Shown here piece by piece: positions 28,175 through 37,064 of a stretch of 53,870 bases of DNA (position 1 is the stretch's first letter; every line of letters begins with the position of its first letter). The notes under the pieces are model-generated. The model was given only the letters and a program-made list of their open reading frames with translations. It was not told the origin of the DNA and made no database searches. A program made the translations under genes and the position numbers. This DNA comes from Porphyromonadaceae bacterium (lineage in GTDB: Bacteria > Bacteroidota > Bacteroidia > Bacteroidales > Paludibacteraceae), in NCBI GenBank assembly GCA_012523295.1, contig JAAYIT010000090.1:1-53870 (forward strand). Direction: 5' to 3'.

Positions 28175-28207
28175 AAAAAAAAACAGTCTAACGTTAGACT
28201 GTTTTTT
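28175..28207 (-). terminator. Terminator after OMP paralogue 4
   Basis: AAAACAGTCTAAC and GTTAGACTGTTTT form a perfect palindrome with T runs on both sides, so it could stop transcription on either strand. Confidence 0.75.
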
Positions 28208-28232
28208 GATTCTATGTTCTATTCTTAAAAAA

Positions 28233-28865
28233 TCAGAATGAGTATGCGATACCAATTTTCATATCGTTATTTTTCCAAACTCTATTGTCTGAATTATCTC
28301 TGTCAAGCATTCCCCAGTCATAGCTAAAACGCAATGAAAGTTGATTAAATTGAATTCCGGCTCCAGCACCTAACTGTAAATCAAATGGAGAAAATCTTTT
28401 TTTACCATCACTCATTTCTAACTTATATATATTTTCACCTTCGGTGTAAACTGTTCCTAATCCCCAAAAATCGGTAGTTCCGGAGGTAACTTGAGAAAGA
28501 CCGAAGTTAAAATTTGGACCACCAAACACAAATGCGCTCAATCCATTACCAAAAGGGAACGATGCAGCGACACGTACAGGTATATCTAATTTGTGCGCTG
28601 TAGTTTTAGATGATCCGGTAACACCTAAAATAGTACCTGTAGTCTCCTTGAACATGTAATTATAAAGCAATCCGTATTGCAAACTAATTGGACCTTGAAT
28701 TGACAAATTATAAACAGGCCCAACATGGAATCCACTCAAAGCTATTTCATTGTCAGTATTAATTGAAGCGCTATAACCTGCCTGGATTCCTACTTGAGCT
28801 GAAGTATAGCTAATTGATAAAATAGCTGTTAAAGCTACTAACATGATTTTTTTAATTGATTTCAT
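28233..28865 (-). CDS. Outer-membrane beta-barrel protein (PorT-like), paralogue 4
   Basis: I place the start at the ATG of MKSIKKIMLVALTAILSIS (210 residues), because this matches the paralogues and leads straight into a signal peptide ending TSAQ; the longer open frame upstream has no such support and would cover the conserved promoter region. Shared blocks: GFHVGPVYNLS, ISLQYGLLYNYM, DIPVRVAASFPFGNGLSAF, FGGPNFNFGLSQ, DLQLGAGAGIQ, FSYDWGMLDRDNSDNRVW, last strand ending IGIAYSF. It is closest to paralogue 3. Confidence 0.78.
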   Translation of the reverse strand: MKSIKKIMLVALTAILSISYTSAQVGIQAGYSASINTDNEIALSGFHVGPVYNLSIQGPISLQYGLLYNYMFKETTGTILGVTGSSKTTAHKLDIPVRVAASFPFGNGLSAFVFGGPNFNFGLSQVTSGTTDFWGLGTVYTEGENIYKLEMSDGKKRFSPFDLQLGAGAGIQFNQLSLRFSYDWGMLDRDNSDNRVWKNNDMKIGIAYSF

Positions 28866-28927
28866 TTTTCTAAAATTTTCAGTGTAAATAATTAATATTT
28901 TCCGAAAATATATGACAAACACTATAC

Positions 28928-28935
28928 CAAATCTA
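28928..28935 (-). promoter_or_regulatory. Candidate -7 box for OMP paralogue 4
   Basis: CAAATCTA is TAGATTTG on the coding strand, 63 bases upstream of the chosen ATG, in a region conserved with paralogue 3. This also argues against the longer start, as the box would fall inside that reading frame. Confidence 0.5.
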
Positions 28936-28989
28936 TTTTGAAAGTGTATTTTCATCAGTTGAATTTAATCTTTTAGGGCAGAAAATCAC

Positions 28990-29030
28990 AAAAAAACAGT
29001 CGAATAGAAACTACCCGACTGCTTTGTTTA
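28990..29030 (-). terminator. Terminator after OMP paralogue 5
   Basis: CAGTCG (28997-29002) and CGACTG (29016-29021) pair, with an A run that becomes a T run on the minus strand. Shorter stem than after paralogues 3 and 4, same core. Confidence 0.5.
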
Positions 29031-29047
29031 TTTATTTAGTCTAAATT

Positions 29048-29623
29048 TTAGAAGTTGTAGAACAAACCAACTTTCATACCATTTACTTTGTAATTTATTA
29101 GATCTGATTTATGCATATCAAGCATACCAAAGTCATAGCTGAATTTTAATCCCATATTGTTGTACTGAAGACCGGCTCCAAGACCTAACTGAAGATTAAA
29201 ACGAGATAAGTCGTCATCATCATACATATTAACACTTGTGCTTCCTGACTTAACAGTACTGGGACCTCCTAATGAACAGTTCGGACCACCGAAAGCAAAA
29301 GCACTAATTCCGCTTTCCAACGGGAAGGAAGCAGCAACACGCACAGGAATATCAACAATATGCTGTGACGAAGTTCCTGTAACACCAAAAATTGTGGTTG
29401 AACGAGTTAAATAATTGTAAAGCAACCCGTATTGCAAGCTAATTGGACCTTGAATAGACATGTTGTAGATAGGTCCCACATGGAAACCGTTGATTGATTC
29501 CGAATTTTTTAAGTTTGACTTGTTGGAACTAAATCCTGCCTGAATGCCTACTTGAGCTGTTGTAAAACTAATTGATAGAATAGCAGCTAATGCTACTAAC
29601 ATAATTTTTTTAATTGATTTCAT
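29048..29623 (-). CDS. Outer-membrane beta-barrel protein (PorT-like), paralogue 5
   Basis: 191 residues from the ATG of MKSIKKIMLVALAAILSISF, with the signal peptide ending TTAQ. First in transcription order of the array. Blocks: GFHVGPIYNMS, ISLQYGLLYNYL, DIPVRVAASFPLESGISAF, FGGPNCSLGG, NLQLGLGAGLQ, FSYDFGMLDMHKSD, last strand ending VGLFYNF. It is the shortest of the five, with a reduced loop after FGGPN and an unusual cysteine there. Confidence 0.78.
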   Translation of the reverse strand: MKSIKKIMLVALAAILSISFTTAQVGIQAGFSSNKSNLKNSESINGFHVGPIYNMSIQGPISLQYGLLYNYLTRSTTIFGVTGTSSQHIVDIPVRVAASFPLESGISAFAFGGPNCSLGGPSTVKSGSTSVNMYDDDDLSRFNLQLGLGAGLQYNNMGLKFSYDFGMLDMHKSDLINYKVNGMKVGLFYNF

Positions 29624-30069
29624 TTTTTTCAAGTTAAGTTAATAAATAGAAAATTTTAAATTTATTTTAGTTAATATGAACAAACTTTGTGCCAAAAGGC
29701 TGCCTTGTTTTTCAAAAAAATTAGGATTCATTTCACTTAGGAATGTAAGTTGCAGACTGTTAAATCATTATTCTAATATTATTTTCTGAGAATCCGGTTC
29801 GGTTTTGAAAAGCAAGACTCATTCTCCAATTTGATTCAAGGTTTTAAACAAAATCACATTAATTTAGGCTTATCAATTGCATTCTCTCAAGATTAATGAA
29901 TATCTATCTAACTTAATATCAACACGATGAGAGTACCCCGGCAGCCTCGGCCTGAAATCTGCGACTACCTGTATGTAACCGATCGGATGATTTCACTGAT
30001 AATATAACTGCGTGAGTCTCTTGAATTTCAGCACTTATATGCGTAGGGTTAGACATTTCATGACTCACA
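29624..30069. other. Gap between OMP paralogue 5 and tmRNA
   Basis: About 450 bases without a gene. The part next to the OMP holds its promoter region; around 29930-30000 there is a GC-richer island (CCCCGGCAGCCTCGGCC). No open frame with coding character or known RNA seen. Confidence 0.5.
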
Positions 30070-30108
30070 AAAAACAATCGCCTGCAAACAACTAATTTAC
30101 AGGCGATT
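30070..30108 (-). terminator. tmRNA terminator
   Basis: AATCGCCTG (30076-30084) and CAGGCGATT (30100-30108) form a 9-bp stem, followed on the minus strand by GTTTTTTG. It starts 12 bases after the tmRNA 3' end. Confidence 0.85.
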
Positions 30109-30120
30109 ATATTTTTTCAG

Positions 30121-30519
30121 TGGAGCTGGAGGGAGTCGAACCCTCGTCCAAACAAGGAAACAATATGCTTTCTACATGCTTATCTTCGATTAAATTTTCG
30201 AGTAAAAGCAAGACCGAAGCTACCAACTTTTACCTTATCTTCTGGATTTTCATTCCGACTTGCGAAGCCAAACGGAACTATCTTCGATTTAGCTGCACCT
30301 CTTTGTCCTTTGCCTCGAAGCCACGGCTCGGGAGAGATGTCTCGTCCTAGCACCTTGTGCCGGGATTAAGCTTGATCTACTATGATTCGATTAAGCAGCA
30401 AGAGCATAATTGTTATTGCCAGTTATTGTGTTTGAAATCCGGGATTTACGAGCCGGCATTCCTACGCTCGACATGCTTACATACCTTTTCTACTCGCTGT
30501 CAAAACCAAGAACAGCCCC
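30121..30519 (-). ncRNA. ssrA: tmRNA (transfer-messenger RNA)
   Basis: About 399 bases. The 5' end GGGGCTGTTCTTGG and the 3' end with GACGAGGGTTCGACTCCCTC then CAGCTCCA form the alanyl-tRNA-like half. Inside is the open frame GGC AAT AAC AAT TAT GCT CTT GCT GCT TAA, so the tag is (A)GNNNYALAA. It rescues stalled ribosomes and marks the product for proteolysis. CCA is encoded. The tag ending YALAA is typical of Bacteroidetes. Confidence 0.95.
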
Positions 30520-30678
30520 TTTTTTTTAGTTCGCAGTAAAACAGTTTACAGTTTATTGTACTGCAAATCTTATTCCAAGATTTGCTAAATAATTTACAAA
30601 GTCAACTTTTTTACTTTGCAAACTATACTACAAACATTATAGCTATAAACTATTTTACTATAAACTACTAATTATAAA

Positions 30679-32202
30679 TTACTTCGCGTAGCTTACTGCC
30701 CTTGTTTCTCTGATTACGGTGATTTTGACCTGCCCCGGATAGGTCATTTCGTCCTGAATTTTTTTGGCAATATCGAATGACAAAAGTTCCGTTTCTTTAT
30801 CGTCCAATTTGTCAGCGCCAACAATTACGCGTAATTCACGTCCGGCTTGAATAGCATAGGTTTTGATAACACCGGGGTACGAAAGCGCCAAATTTTCAAG
30901 GTCATTGAGTCGCTTGATATAAGCTTCTACAATCTCTCGTCGAGCACCGGGACGCGCACCGGAAATGGCATCACACACCTGCACAATTGGAGCAAGCATA
31001 CTTTCCATTTCCACTTCATCGTGGTGAGCACCGATCGCATTGCAGATATCGGGTTTTTCTTTATATTTTTCAGCAAGACGCATACCTAGCAGCGCGTGTG
31101 GCAATTCAGGCTCATCATCGGGCACTTTTCCAATGTCATGCAGCAATCCGGCACGTTTTGCTTTTTTCGGATTTAGTCCAAGTTCCGACGCCATTGTAGC
31201 ACATAGATTTGCTACTTCACGTGAGTGTTGCAGTAGATTCTGACCGTAAGAAGAGCGGTATTTCATTTTTCCAACTAATCGAATCAGTTCCGGATGCAAA
31301 CCGTGAATTCCAAGGTCTATTGTTGTCCGTTTTCCTGTTTCAACAATCTCATCTTCCAGTTGTTTGCGTACTTTATTCACCACCTCCTCAATACGTGCAG
31401 GATGGATACGACCATCAGTAACTAACTGATGCAAAGACAACCGTGCTACTTCTCGCCTTACCGGATCAAATCCGGAGAGTACAATCGCTTCGGGCGTATC
31501 GTCCACTATGATTTCAACGCCTGTAGCTGCTTCGAGAGCACGTATATTCCGTCCTTCACGACCTATAATCCTACCTTTCACTTCATCGGAGTCTATATGG
31601 AAAATTGTAACAGAGTTTTCTATGGCTGTTTCAGTTGCAACCCGCTGTATTGTATTGATTACAATCCGTTTAGCTTCTTTATTTGCTGCCATTTTAGCTT
31701 CGGCCATTATCTCATTTATGTATGACAGCGCATTGGTTTTTGCCTCTTCTTTCAGGTTTTCGACCAAACGTTCTTTTGCCTGCTCGGCAGAAAGTCCGGA
31801 TATAGTTTCTAATTGCTCTACTGCCTGGCGAGTAAGGTTATCAATCTCTCTTCTTCTGTTTTCGACAGCCGAAATTTGTTGCTCCAAACTCTCTTTTGTA
31901 GCATCAACCTCATTCATTTTGCGTTGCAAATCGCCTTGACGTTGATTCAGTTGAAGTTCACGCTGCTGTAATCTAACTTCATCAGCCTGTACTTTTGCAT
32001 TTCGTTGCTGCACACGCTGTTCATGTTCGGCTTTCAGAGCAATAAAACGCTCTTTCGCTTCTATTTCTTTATTTTTTTTGAGTAATTCAGCTTCCGCCTC
32101 CATCTCACGTTTAGCTTTTTTATTGAAGACACCCAAAATCAGGTAGCCGACAACAAAACCCACAGCAAGACAAAGAATTGCTATTATTAAAGTGGTTATC
32201 AT
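30679..32202 (-). CDS. rny: Ribonuclease Y
   Basis: Membrane-anchored endoribonuclease of 507 residues that starts mRNA decay. One N-terminal helix (about 3-25) is followed by a long charged coiled coil (about 30-180), a KH RNA-binding domain ([17 protein letters not shown], about 208-224) and an HD domain with the metal-binding HD in [20 protein letters not shown] (about 355). Full family length. It follows the 6S-like RNA and zapA on the same strand. Confidence 0.95.
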   Translation of the reverse strand: MITTLIIAILCLAVGFVVGYLILGVFNKKAKREMEAEAELLKKNKEIEAKERFIALKAEHEQRVQQRNAKVQADEVRLQQRELQLNQRQGDLQRKMNEVDATKESLEQQISAVENRRREIDNLTRQAVEQLETISGLSAEQAKERLVENLKEEAKTNALSYINEIMAEAKMAANKEAKRIVINTIQRVATETAIENSVTIFHIDSDEVKGRIIGREGRNIRALEAATGVEIIVDDTPEAIVLSGFDPVRREVARLSLHQLVTDGRIHPARIEEVVNKVRKQLEDEIVETGKRTTIDLGIHGLHPELIRLVGKMKYRSSYGQNLLQHSREVANLCATMASELGLNPKKAKRAGLLHDIGKVPDDEPELPHALLGMRLAEKYKEKPDICNAIGAHHDEVEMESMLAPIVQVCDAISGARPGARREIVEAYIKRLNDLENLALSYPGVIKTYAIQAGRELRVIVGADKLDDKETELLSFDIAKKIQDEMTYPGQVKITVIRETRAVSYAK

Positions 32203-32234
32203 ATTATTAATTTATTTGGATTAATGTATTAAAA

Positions 32235-32335
32235 AATTTAAAATAAAAAATCGCATTCATTCGTGCCAGCAGATTCCTACCCCTAATTTAGGAAATATTG
32301 GTACAAATAAATGCGAAATATTCAATAAATGCTAT
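32235..32335 (-). ncRNA. ssrS: Probable 6S RNA between zapA and rny
   Basis: The 157-bp gap between zapA and rny contains a long, imperfect hairpin. On the minus strand TCGCATTTATTTGTACC pairs with GGCACGAATGAATGCGA (16 of 17 positions, two of them G-U); the same arms pair worse on the plus strand, where those G-U pairs become A-C. Inside are TTCCTA/TAGGAA and an unpaired AATTAGGGG loop, with AT-rich arms outside. A rod with an internal bubble next to zapA is the 6S RNA layout, and in proteobacteria ssrS also lies beside zapA. It would bind RNA polymerase in slow growth. The exact ends are not known. Confidence 0.5.
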
Positions 32336-32359
32336 ACGAAAAAAATCTCTTAAATCCCT

Positions 32360-32650
32360 CTAAATCAACTCCTTCAACTCTTCATTAAGTTCTTTTATAG
32401 TCTCAACCAGCGGTTGTTCATTATTAAACAAACTTTGTTTTGCCGCAATTGCGGCAATTTGAAACGCGACCATAGTAAGGATTTCCTCCATACTTCGCTG
32501 GCTGTAATGCTTTCTGTATTTTTCTAATTGTTTATTAACAAGTTTTTCGGCGTTTCTGTATATCACCTCATCCTCGCGCGGTATTATCAAAGGCATTCTT
32601 ACTCCGTTGAGTAAAATGTTGATAGTAAATTTATCTTTATCCTTTTTCAT
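32360..32650 (-). CDS. zapA: Cell division protein ZapA
   Basis: A small protein that cross-links FtsZ filaments at the division ring. It shows the ZapA plan: a short N-terminal beta domain (KFTINILLNGVRMPLIIPREDE) followed by a long helix for coiled-coil dimer and tetramer formation. I favour the second ATG (MKKDKDKFTI, 96 residues), though an ATG four codons earlier overlaps the upstream gene by 8 bp. The upstream coiled-coil gene is almost surely co-transcribed and may be its partner. Confidence 0.88.
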   Translation of the reverse strand: MKKDKDKFTINILLNGVRMPLIIPREDEVIYRNAEKLVNKQLEKYRKHYSQRSMEEILTMVAFQIAAIAAKQSLFNNEQPLVETIKELNEELKELI

Positions 32651-32654
32651 ACTC

Positions 32655-32948
32655 CTATTCATTCAGCAACACCAAACATTTATCTATTTCTTGCACAATT
32701 TTTACCAAATGCTTACGGGATTTCTCACGGCTTTCTGCAGAGCCGCTGAGTCCGTCTGCTGTTTGCAACAGAGCATAATCATTTCTCAAATCCAGAATTT
32801 CTTTGTGAGCTTTCATCAATTCTTCACGCTTATTCCCTAACTCGGATTTTAATGTATCATTTTCTTTTTTCAAATTCTGATAATCCGAGATTAGTTTTTT
32901 GATGTTCCCCTCAAATTCTTTTATTAAATTCTCATAACGATTTTGCAT
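32655..32948 (-). CDS. Small coiled-coil protein, possible ZapA partner
   Basis: A 97-residue, mostly helical protein with heptad-like spacing of Leu and Ile (IKKLISDYQNLKKENDTLKS then LGNKREELMKAHKEILDLRN) and no signal peptide. It lies directly upstream of zapA and overlaps its longer start. Small coiled-coil proteins at this place are common in Bacteroidetes and are often likened to ZapB, but the sequence itself gives only the coiled coil. Role in division is inferred from the neighbour. Confidence 0.65.
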   Translation of the reverse strand: MQNRYENLIKEFEGNIKKLISDYQNLKKENDTLKSELGNKREELMKAHKEILDLRNDYALLQTADGLSGSAESREKSRKHLVKIVQEIDKCLVLLNE

Positions 32949-32969
32949 CTTTTTTCCTAAAAATCACTA

Positions 32970-32977
32970 CAAAAATA
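32970..32977 (-). promoter_or_regulatory. Candidate -7 box for the coiled-coil/zapA operon
   Basis: CAAAAATA is TATTTTTG on the coding strand, 22 bases upstream of the start. No clear -33 element. Confidence 0.35.
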
Positions 32978-33118
32978 AGATTTTGATTTGGATAAAAAAA
33001 CTATTTATTCGTTTTTTGTTAAAAATTTATTACAATTTACTAAAAATCAGGCAATAAGTTTTCAAAATGAGAAATTGATAATTTCGTGTTTTTTAACTAT
33101 TTGAATACCTGAAAAGGC

Positions 33119-34792
33119 CTAATCCGTATTGACGATTTCACGTGCTTTTATTAAAGCATCGTTCAGATTCGAACAGATATTCTCTTTTCCCACAAAAGTC
33201 GAGACCCCGGAATTATCCAATAAATTTCGGACAGAATCATTCACATCCGACAGTAAGATCTTTGTTTTATCTTTAATAGACATTCTGATCAGGTTTTCCA
33301 AGTTGTTTACACCTGTGGCATCCATAAACGGAACTCTTCGCATTCTGATAATTCGAACCTGAGGAGAGCCGCCTACCTGCCTGATAGTCTCTTCAAATTT
33401 ATTGGCTACACCAAAGAAAAACGGTCCTTCTATTTCATAGAGTGACACGCCTTCGGGGATGTTAATCTGATCCGGATTCAATCCTAACTCCAAATACTCG
33501 GACTGATCAATTTTTTCATCGAAAACAGACACGGTAGATACTGCTGAAATACGCCTTAAGAACAACAACACAGCAAGCAATAGTCCGATCTGAATAGCAA
33601 TGGTGAGGTCAAAAATTACCGTCAGTAAAAACGTTGTGATTAGCACCAAAACATCGGATTTTGTATTTCTCAAAAGAGAACGGAAAGTACGCCATTCACT
33701 CATATTGTACGCCACAACAATTAGTACTCCCGCCAGACATGCCATTGGGATATGCTTGGTCAAATCTCCCAAAAACAGCAAAATCAACAGCAGCACTACA
33801 GCGTGAATGATGCCTGCGACGGGCGTTTTTCCTCCGTTGTTAATATTTGTCATTGTGCGTGCTATGGCGCCGGTAGCAGGTATACCTCCAAAAATCGGAG
33901 TTACTATATTGGCTACACCCTGCGCGATTAATTCTGTATTGGAATTATGCTTGCTCCCGATTACACCATCAGCAACGGTAGCAGATAGCAATGACTCAAT
34001 CGCTCCAAGCATAGCAATAGAAAACGCGACCGGAATTAACGTTTGAACAGTTTCAAAGTCAATCTTATACTTTGTCACTTGAGGTAATGTTGGATCAATC
34101 GTGAATCTGTCGCCGATGGTTTCAATCCCTTGGATACCAAACGAGTTTCTCAACACCAAAACCACAACAGACATTATGATAATCGCGAACAAAGAGCCCG
34201 GAATCTTCTTTGTAAATTTTGGAGTAACCGCGATAACTAAAACAGAAGCGATACCAACACCCAAAGCCCACCAGTTTATTGAATCGATATGCTGCCAATA
34301 AGCCGACCATTTATGTAAAAAGTCCGCGGGCACCTTTTCTATTTCCAGCCCGAGAAAATCTTTGATTTGCGTGGCAAAAATAGTTACCGCAATACCGCTC
34401 GTAAACCCTACAATGACCGGGAAAGGGAAAAACTTAATTACAACACCTAACTTTAATAATCCCATGGCCAACAGCATTACTCCCGCAATCATGGTGGCAA
34501 TAGCAAGACCGGTCACACCGTATTGCTGCACTACACCATAAACGATAACAATAAAAGCGCCCGTAGGTCCACCAATCTGAACCCGACTCCCGCCTAAAAA
34601 CGAGATGATAAATCCGGCAATAATGGCTGTAAAAATACCTTTCTCAGGAGTAACACCCGAAGCAATACCAAACGCGATAGCCAGTGGCAATGCAACGATT
34701 CCAACGATAACACCCGCCATCAAATCGGAAAGAAATTTTTCTTTCGAATAATGTTTCAGCGTATAAATAATTTTTGGATCAAAAACTTTCAT
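33119..34792 (-). CDS. SulP family anion transporter with STAS domain
   Basis: A 557-residue inner-membrane transporter. The N-terminal start KEKFLSDLMAGVIVGIVALPLAIAFGIASG is the family signature region, then about ten to twelve helices (to about 410) and a cytoplasmic STAS domain (about 435-550) with the phosphorylation-type loop FMDATGVNNLENL. Members carry sulfate, bicarbonate or other anions; without a carbonic anhydrase or sulfur gene next to it, I cannot pick one. Single-gene unit, divergent from ispG. Confidence 0.92.
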   Translation of the reverse strand: MKVFDPKIIYTLKHYSKEKFLSDLMAGVIVGIVALPLAIAFGIASGVTPEKGIFTAIIAGFIISFLGGSRVQIGGPTGAFIVIVYGVVQQYGVTGLAIATMIAGVMLLAMGLLKLGVVIKFFPFPVIVGFTSGIAVTIFATQIKDFLGLEIEKVPADFLHKWSAYWQHIDSINWWALGVGIASVLVIAVTPKFTKKIPGSLFAIIIMSVVVLVLRNSFGIQGIETIGDRFTIDPTLPQVTKYKIDFETVQTLIPVAFSIAMLGAIESLLSATVADGVIGSKHNSNTELIAQGVANIVTPIFGGIPATGAIARTMTNINNGGKTPVAGIIHAVVLLLILLFLGDLTKHIPMACLAGVLIVVAYNMSEWRTFRSLLRNTKSDVLVLITTFLLTVIFDLTIAIQIGLLLAVLLFLRRISAVSTVSVFDEKIDQSEYLELGLNPDQINIPEGVSLYEIEGPFFFGVANKFEETIRQVGGSPQVRIIRMRRVPFMDATGVNNLENLIRMSIKDKTKILLSDVNDSVRNLLDNSGVSTFVGKENICSNLNDALIKAREIVNTD

Positions 34793-34896
34793 CTATTTTT
34801 GTGAAATTATTAAGAAATACGACTAAATTTGACTAAACAATAAAACCTTTTTTCTATTAATTGGTTTTACTATAATAGATCCTTAAAAATCAGTTG

Positions 34897-34904
34897 CAAA
34901 GGTA
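34897..34904 (-). promoter_or_regulatory. Candidate -7 box for the SulP gene
   Basis: CAAAGGTA is TACCTTTG on the coding strand, the same sequence as in the metK and 12103 boxes, about 105 bases before the start. Confidence 0.4.
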
Positions 34905-35038
34905 GTCAATTTTAGAAAACTTTGTACTCTAAGCGATATAAAGAATGCTCCGGTACAAGCAAATAATATTATGATTATCCGCAATCATTCCTATTTGTTG
35001 CAATTTTGAATTGTTGCATATTTACGTCTTTAGACAAC

Positions 35039-35067
35039 GGGACAAACCGACTTGAAGCGGTTAGTCC
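35039..35067. other. Imperfect hairpin in the ispG leader region
   Basis: GGGACAAACCG and CGGTTAGTCCC pair with one A-A mismatch around ACTTGAAG. No T run follows on either strand, so it is not a usual terminator. The rest of the 394-bp gap 34793-35186 is AT-rich with no gene. Confidence 0.4.
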
Positions 35068-35186
35068 CAATCTAAAAAAACATTATCTAAGATTAGGAAC
35101 AAAAACAGATAATCATACAATATAAATATACATTATAATTTTCAAAAGACCAAACTAAGATTTAAATTATTATACATCAACATATT

Positions 35187-36977
35187 ATGTGGAAAACAGA
35201 TCCTTATAATTACTCACGTCGCCCTTCAGACGAGATACAAATAGGCAAACTAAAAATGGGTGGAAACAACCCGATTCGCGTTCAATCTATGGCGAATACT
35301 AACACCAATGACATAGAAAATTCTATAGATCAAGTTATCCGAATCGTAAAAGAAGGAGCTGACTTGGTACGCCTTACCACACAGGGTTTGAAAGAGGTGG
35401 ACAGCATTAAAATTATCCATGACAAAATCCGTGAAAAAGGCTATGAAACGCCAATCGTGGCAGATATTCACTTCAACGCCAATGTGGCTGATTATGCGGC
35501 TCAGTTTATTGAAAAAGTACGTGTAAACCCCGGAAATTATGTAAGCGGAATCCGGACAGCAGTCCGCCATGAATATACCGACGAGGAATATCATGAAGAA
35601 TTTTTGAAAATAAAAGAGCGTTTTACTAAGCTTATCAATGTCTGCAAGGAGCATAACACCGCGATTCGAATCGGTGTAAATCACGGCTCACTAAGCGGCA
35701 GAATGCTCTACAAATGGGGAAATACAGCTGAAGGAATGGTAGCGTCTTGCTTGGAATTCTTACAAATTTGCAAGGAAGAAAACTTCAATCATTTGGTGAT
35801 TTCGATGAAAGCTTCGAACACGGTTCAAATGATTCAGGCCGTACGATTGCTTGTAGAAAAAATGGAAGAACAAGATTTCCACTTCCCGATTCACCTTGGT
35901 GTAACAGAGGCGGGCGATGGTGAAGATGGCAGAATAAAGTCTGCTGTAGGCACAGGAGGATTGATTGCCGAAGGAATCGGAGATACAGTGCGGGTATCGC
36001 TCAGTGAAGATCCCGAAAAAGAGGTTCCTGTAGGAAAAATTATGCGTGATTACATCACGGCAAGAAGCCAAAACACAAAAAAAATCAGCATAAAATCCAC
36101 CAAACCGTTTACAATTGAACCCTTCAAACAACGCAGCACCTATTCGATAAGAAATATTGGTGGAGAAAACCTTCCCATTGTGATTGCTCAAAAATGCGAT
36201 CACCCTAACTTGAAGCCTGACTATTTGATAGAAAATGACATTATCACCAATTCCAAAGAAGAAAAATTTCCGATTTACAATTTTGGAAACGCGCCCTTGG
36301 AAGCAGGTGAAGAATTGATTTTTATAAAAACAAGCTACGATGAGCTTTCGGATAAAATTTTGGATATTTTGAGAAAAAACTCGAACATAGTCATTCTGCT
36401 TGAAGTAAATCCGGAAAATCCTGTTGGCGAGTATCGTGCTTTTATCCATACTTTAATTGCAGAAGGTATCAAAACTCCTGTCATTTTAGTCGGAAATTAC
36501 AGCGAAAATGATTTAGAATCCTTACAAATAAAATCTGCGGCCGATTTAGGTATAATTTTTGTCGATGGATTAGCTAACGGCATTTTGCTTCAAAACTCAG
36601 ACAGCATAACAGCCGAAAAACTCCTTTCGGTTTCATATGGAATTCTACAGGCCACAAGAGTGCGGATAAGCAAAACAGAGTATATTTCATGTCCGAGCTG
36701 CGGTAGAACAAACTTCCATTTGCAAGACGTAATTGCAAAAGTAAAAGCAAAGACCTCCCATTTGACCGGGTTGAAAATCGGAATTATGGGTTGTATTGTG
36801 AATGGGCCCGGTGAAATGGCTGATGCAGACTACGGCTATGTAGGCGCGGGAATCGGCACTGTGATGCTATATAAAAAACACGAATGCATTGAGCGCGGAA
36901 TTCCGGAAGATGATGCTGTAAACCGATTGATTGAGCTGATAAAAAACCACGGCGACTGGAAAGAGCCGATATTTTGA
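35187..36977 (+). CDS. ispG: 4-Hydroxy-3-methylbut-2-en-1-yl diphosphate synthase, long form
   Basis: Penultimate enzyme of the MEP isoprenoid pathway, a [4Fe-4S] enzyme. The 596 residues are much longer than E. coli IspG (about 370) and match the three-domain form of plants, Chlamydiae and Bacteroidetes, with an inserted central domain (roughly 270-480). The N-terminal TIM barrel shows IRVQSMANTNTND and LVRLTTQG; the cluster ligands lie in ISCPSCGRTNF and MGCIVNGPGEMADADYGYVG in the C-terminal domain. Appears single. Confidence 0.95.
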   Translation: MWKTDPYNYSRRPSDEIQIGKLKMGGNNPIRVQSMANTNTNDIENSIDQVIRIVKEGADLVRLTTQGLKEVDSIKIIHDKIREKGYETPIVADIHFNANVADYAAQFIEKVRVNPGNYVSGIRTAVRHEYTDEEYHEEFLKIKERFTKLINVCKEHNTAIRIGVNHGSLSGRMLYKWGNTAEGMVASCLEFLQICKEENFNHLVISMKASNTVQMIQAVRLLVEKMEEQDFHFPIHLGVTEAGDGEDGRIKSAVGTGGLIAEGIGDTVRVSLSEDPEKEVPVGKIMRDYITARSQNTKKISIKSTKPFTIEPFKQRSTYSIRNIGGENLPIVIAQKCDHPNLKPDYLIENDIITNSKEEKFPIYNFGNAPLEAGEELIFIKTSYDELSDKILDILRKNSNIVILLEVNPENPVGEYRAFIHTLIAEGIKTPVILVGNYSENDLESLQIKSAADLGIIFVDGLANGILLQNSDSITAEKLLSVSYGILQATRVRISKTEYISCPSCGRTNFHLQDVIAKVKAKTSHLTGLKIGIMGCIVNGPGEMADADYGYVGAGIGTVMLYKKHECIERGIPEDDAVNRLIELIKNHGDWKEPIF

Positions 36978-37064
36978 ACAAATTAACAGTAAACTTGTTT
37001 TAATTAGAAATTAGAGAATATTTAATAAAAAAATCAATTATTTACTAAACAAAAAACATCAAAC

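Noticed and set aside
28866-28955. Longer N-terminus for OMP paralogue 4
   Set aside because: The extra 30 residues cover a promoter-like block conserved in the paralogues and precede a complete signal peptide.
30121-30160. Possible tRNA gene (GGTTCGACTCC type T arm)
   Set aside because: It is the 3' half of tmRNA; the matching 5' half and the tag frame are present 360 bases away.
35250-36449. Long open frames on the minus strand across ispG
   Set aside because: They lie fully inside the ispG coding sequence, have no family character and are mirror frames of a well-supported gene.
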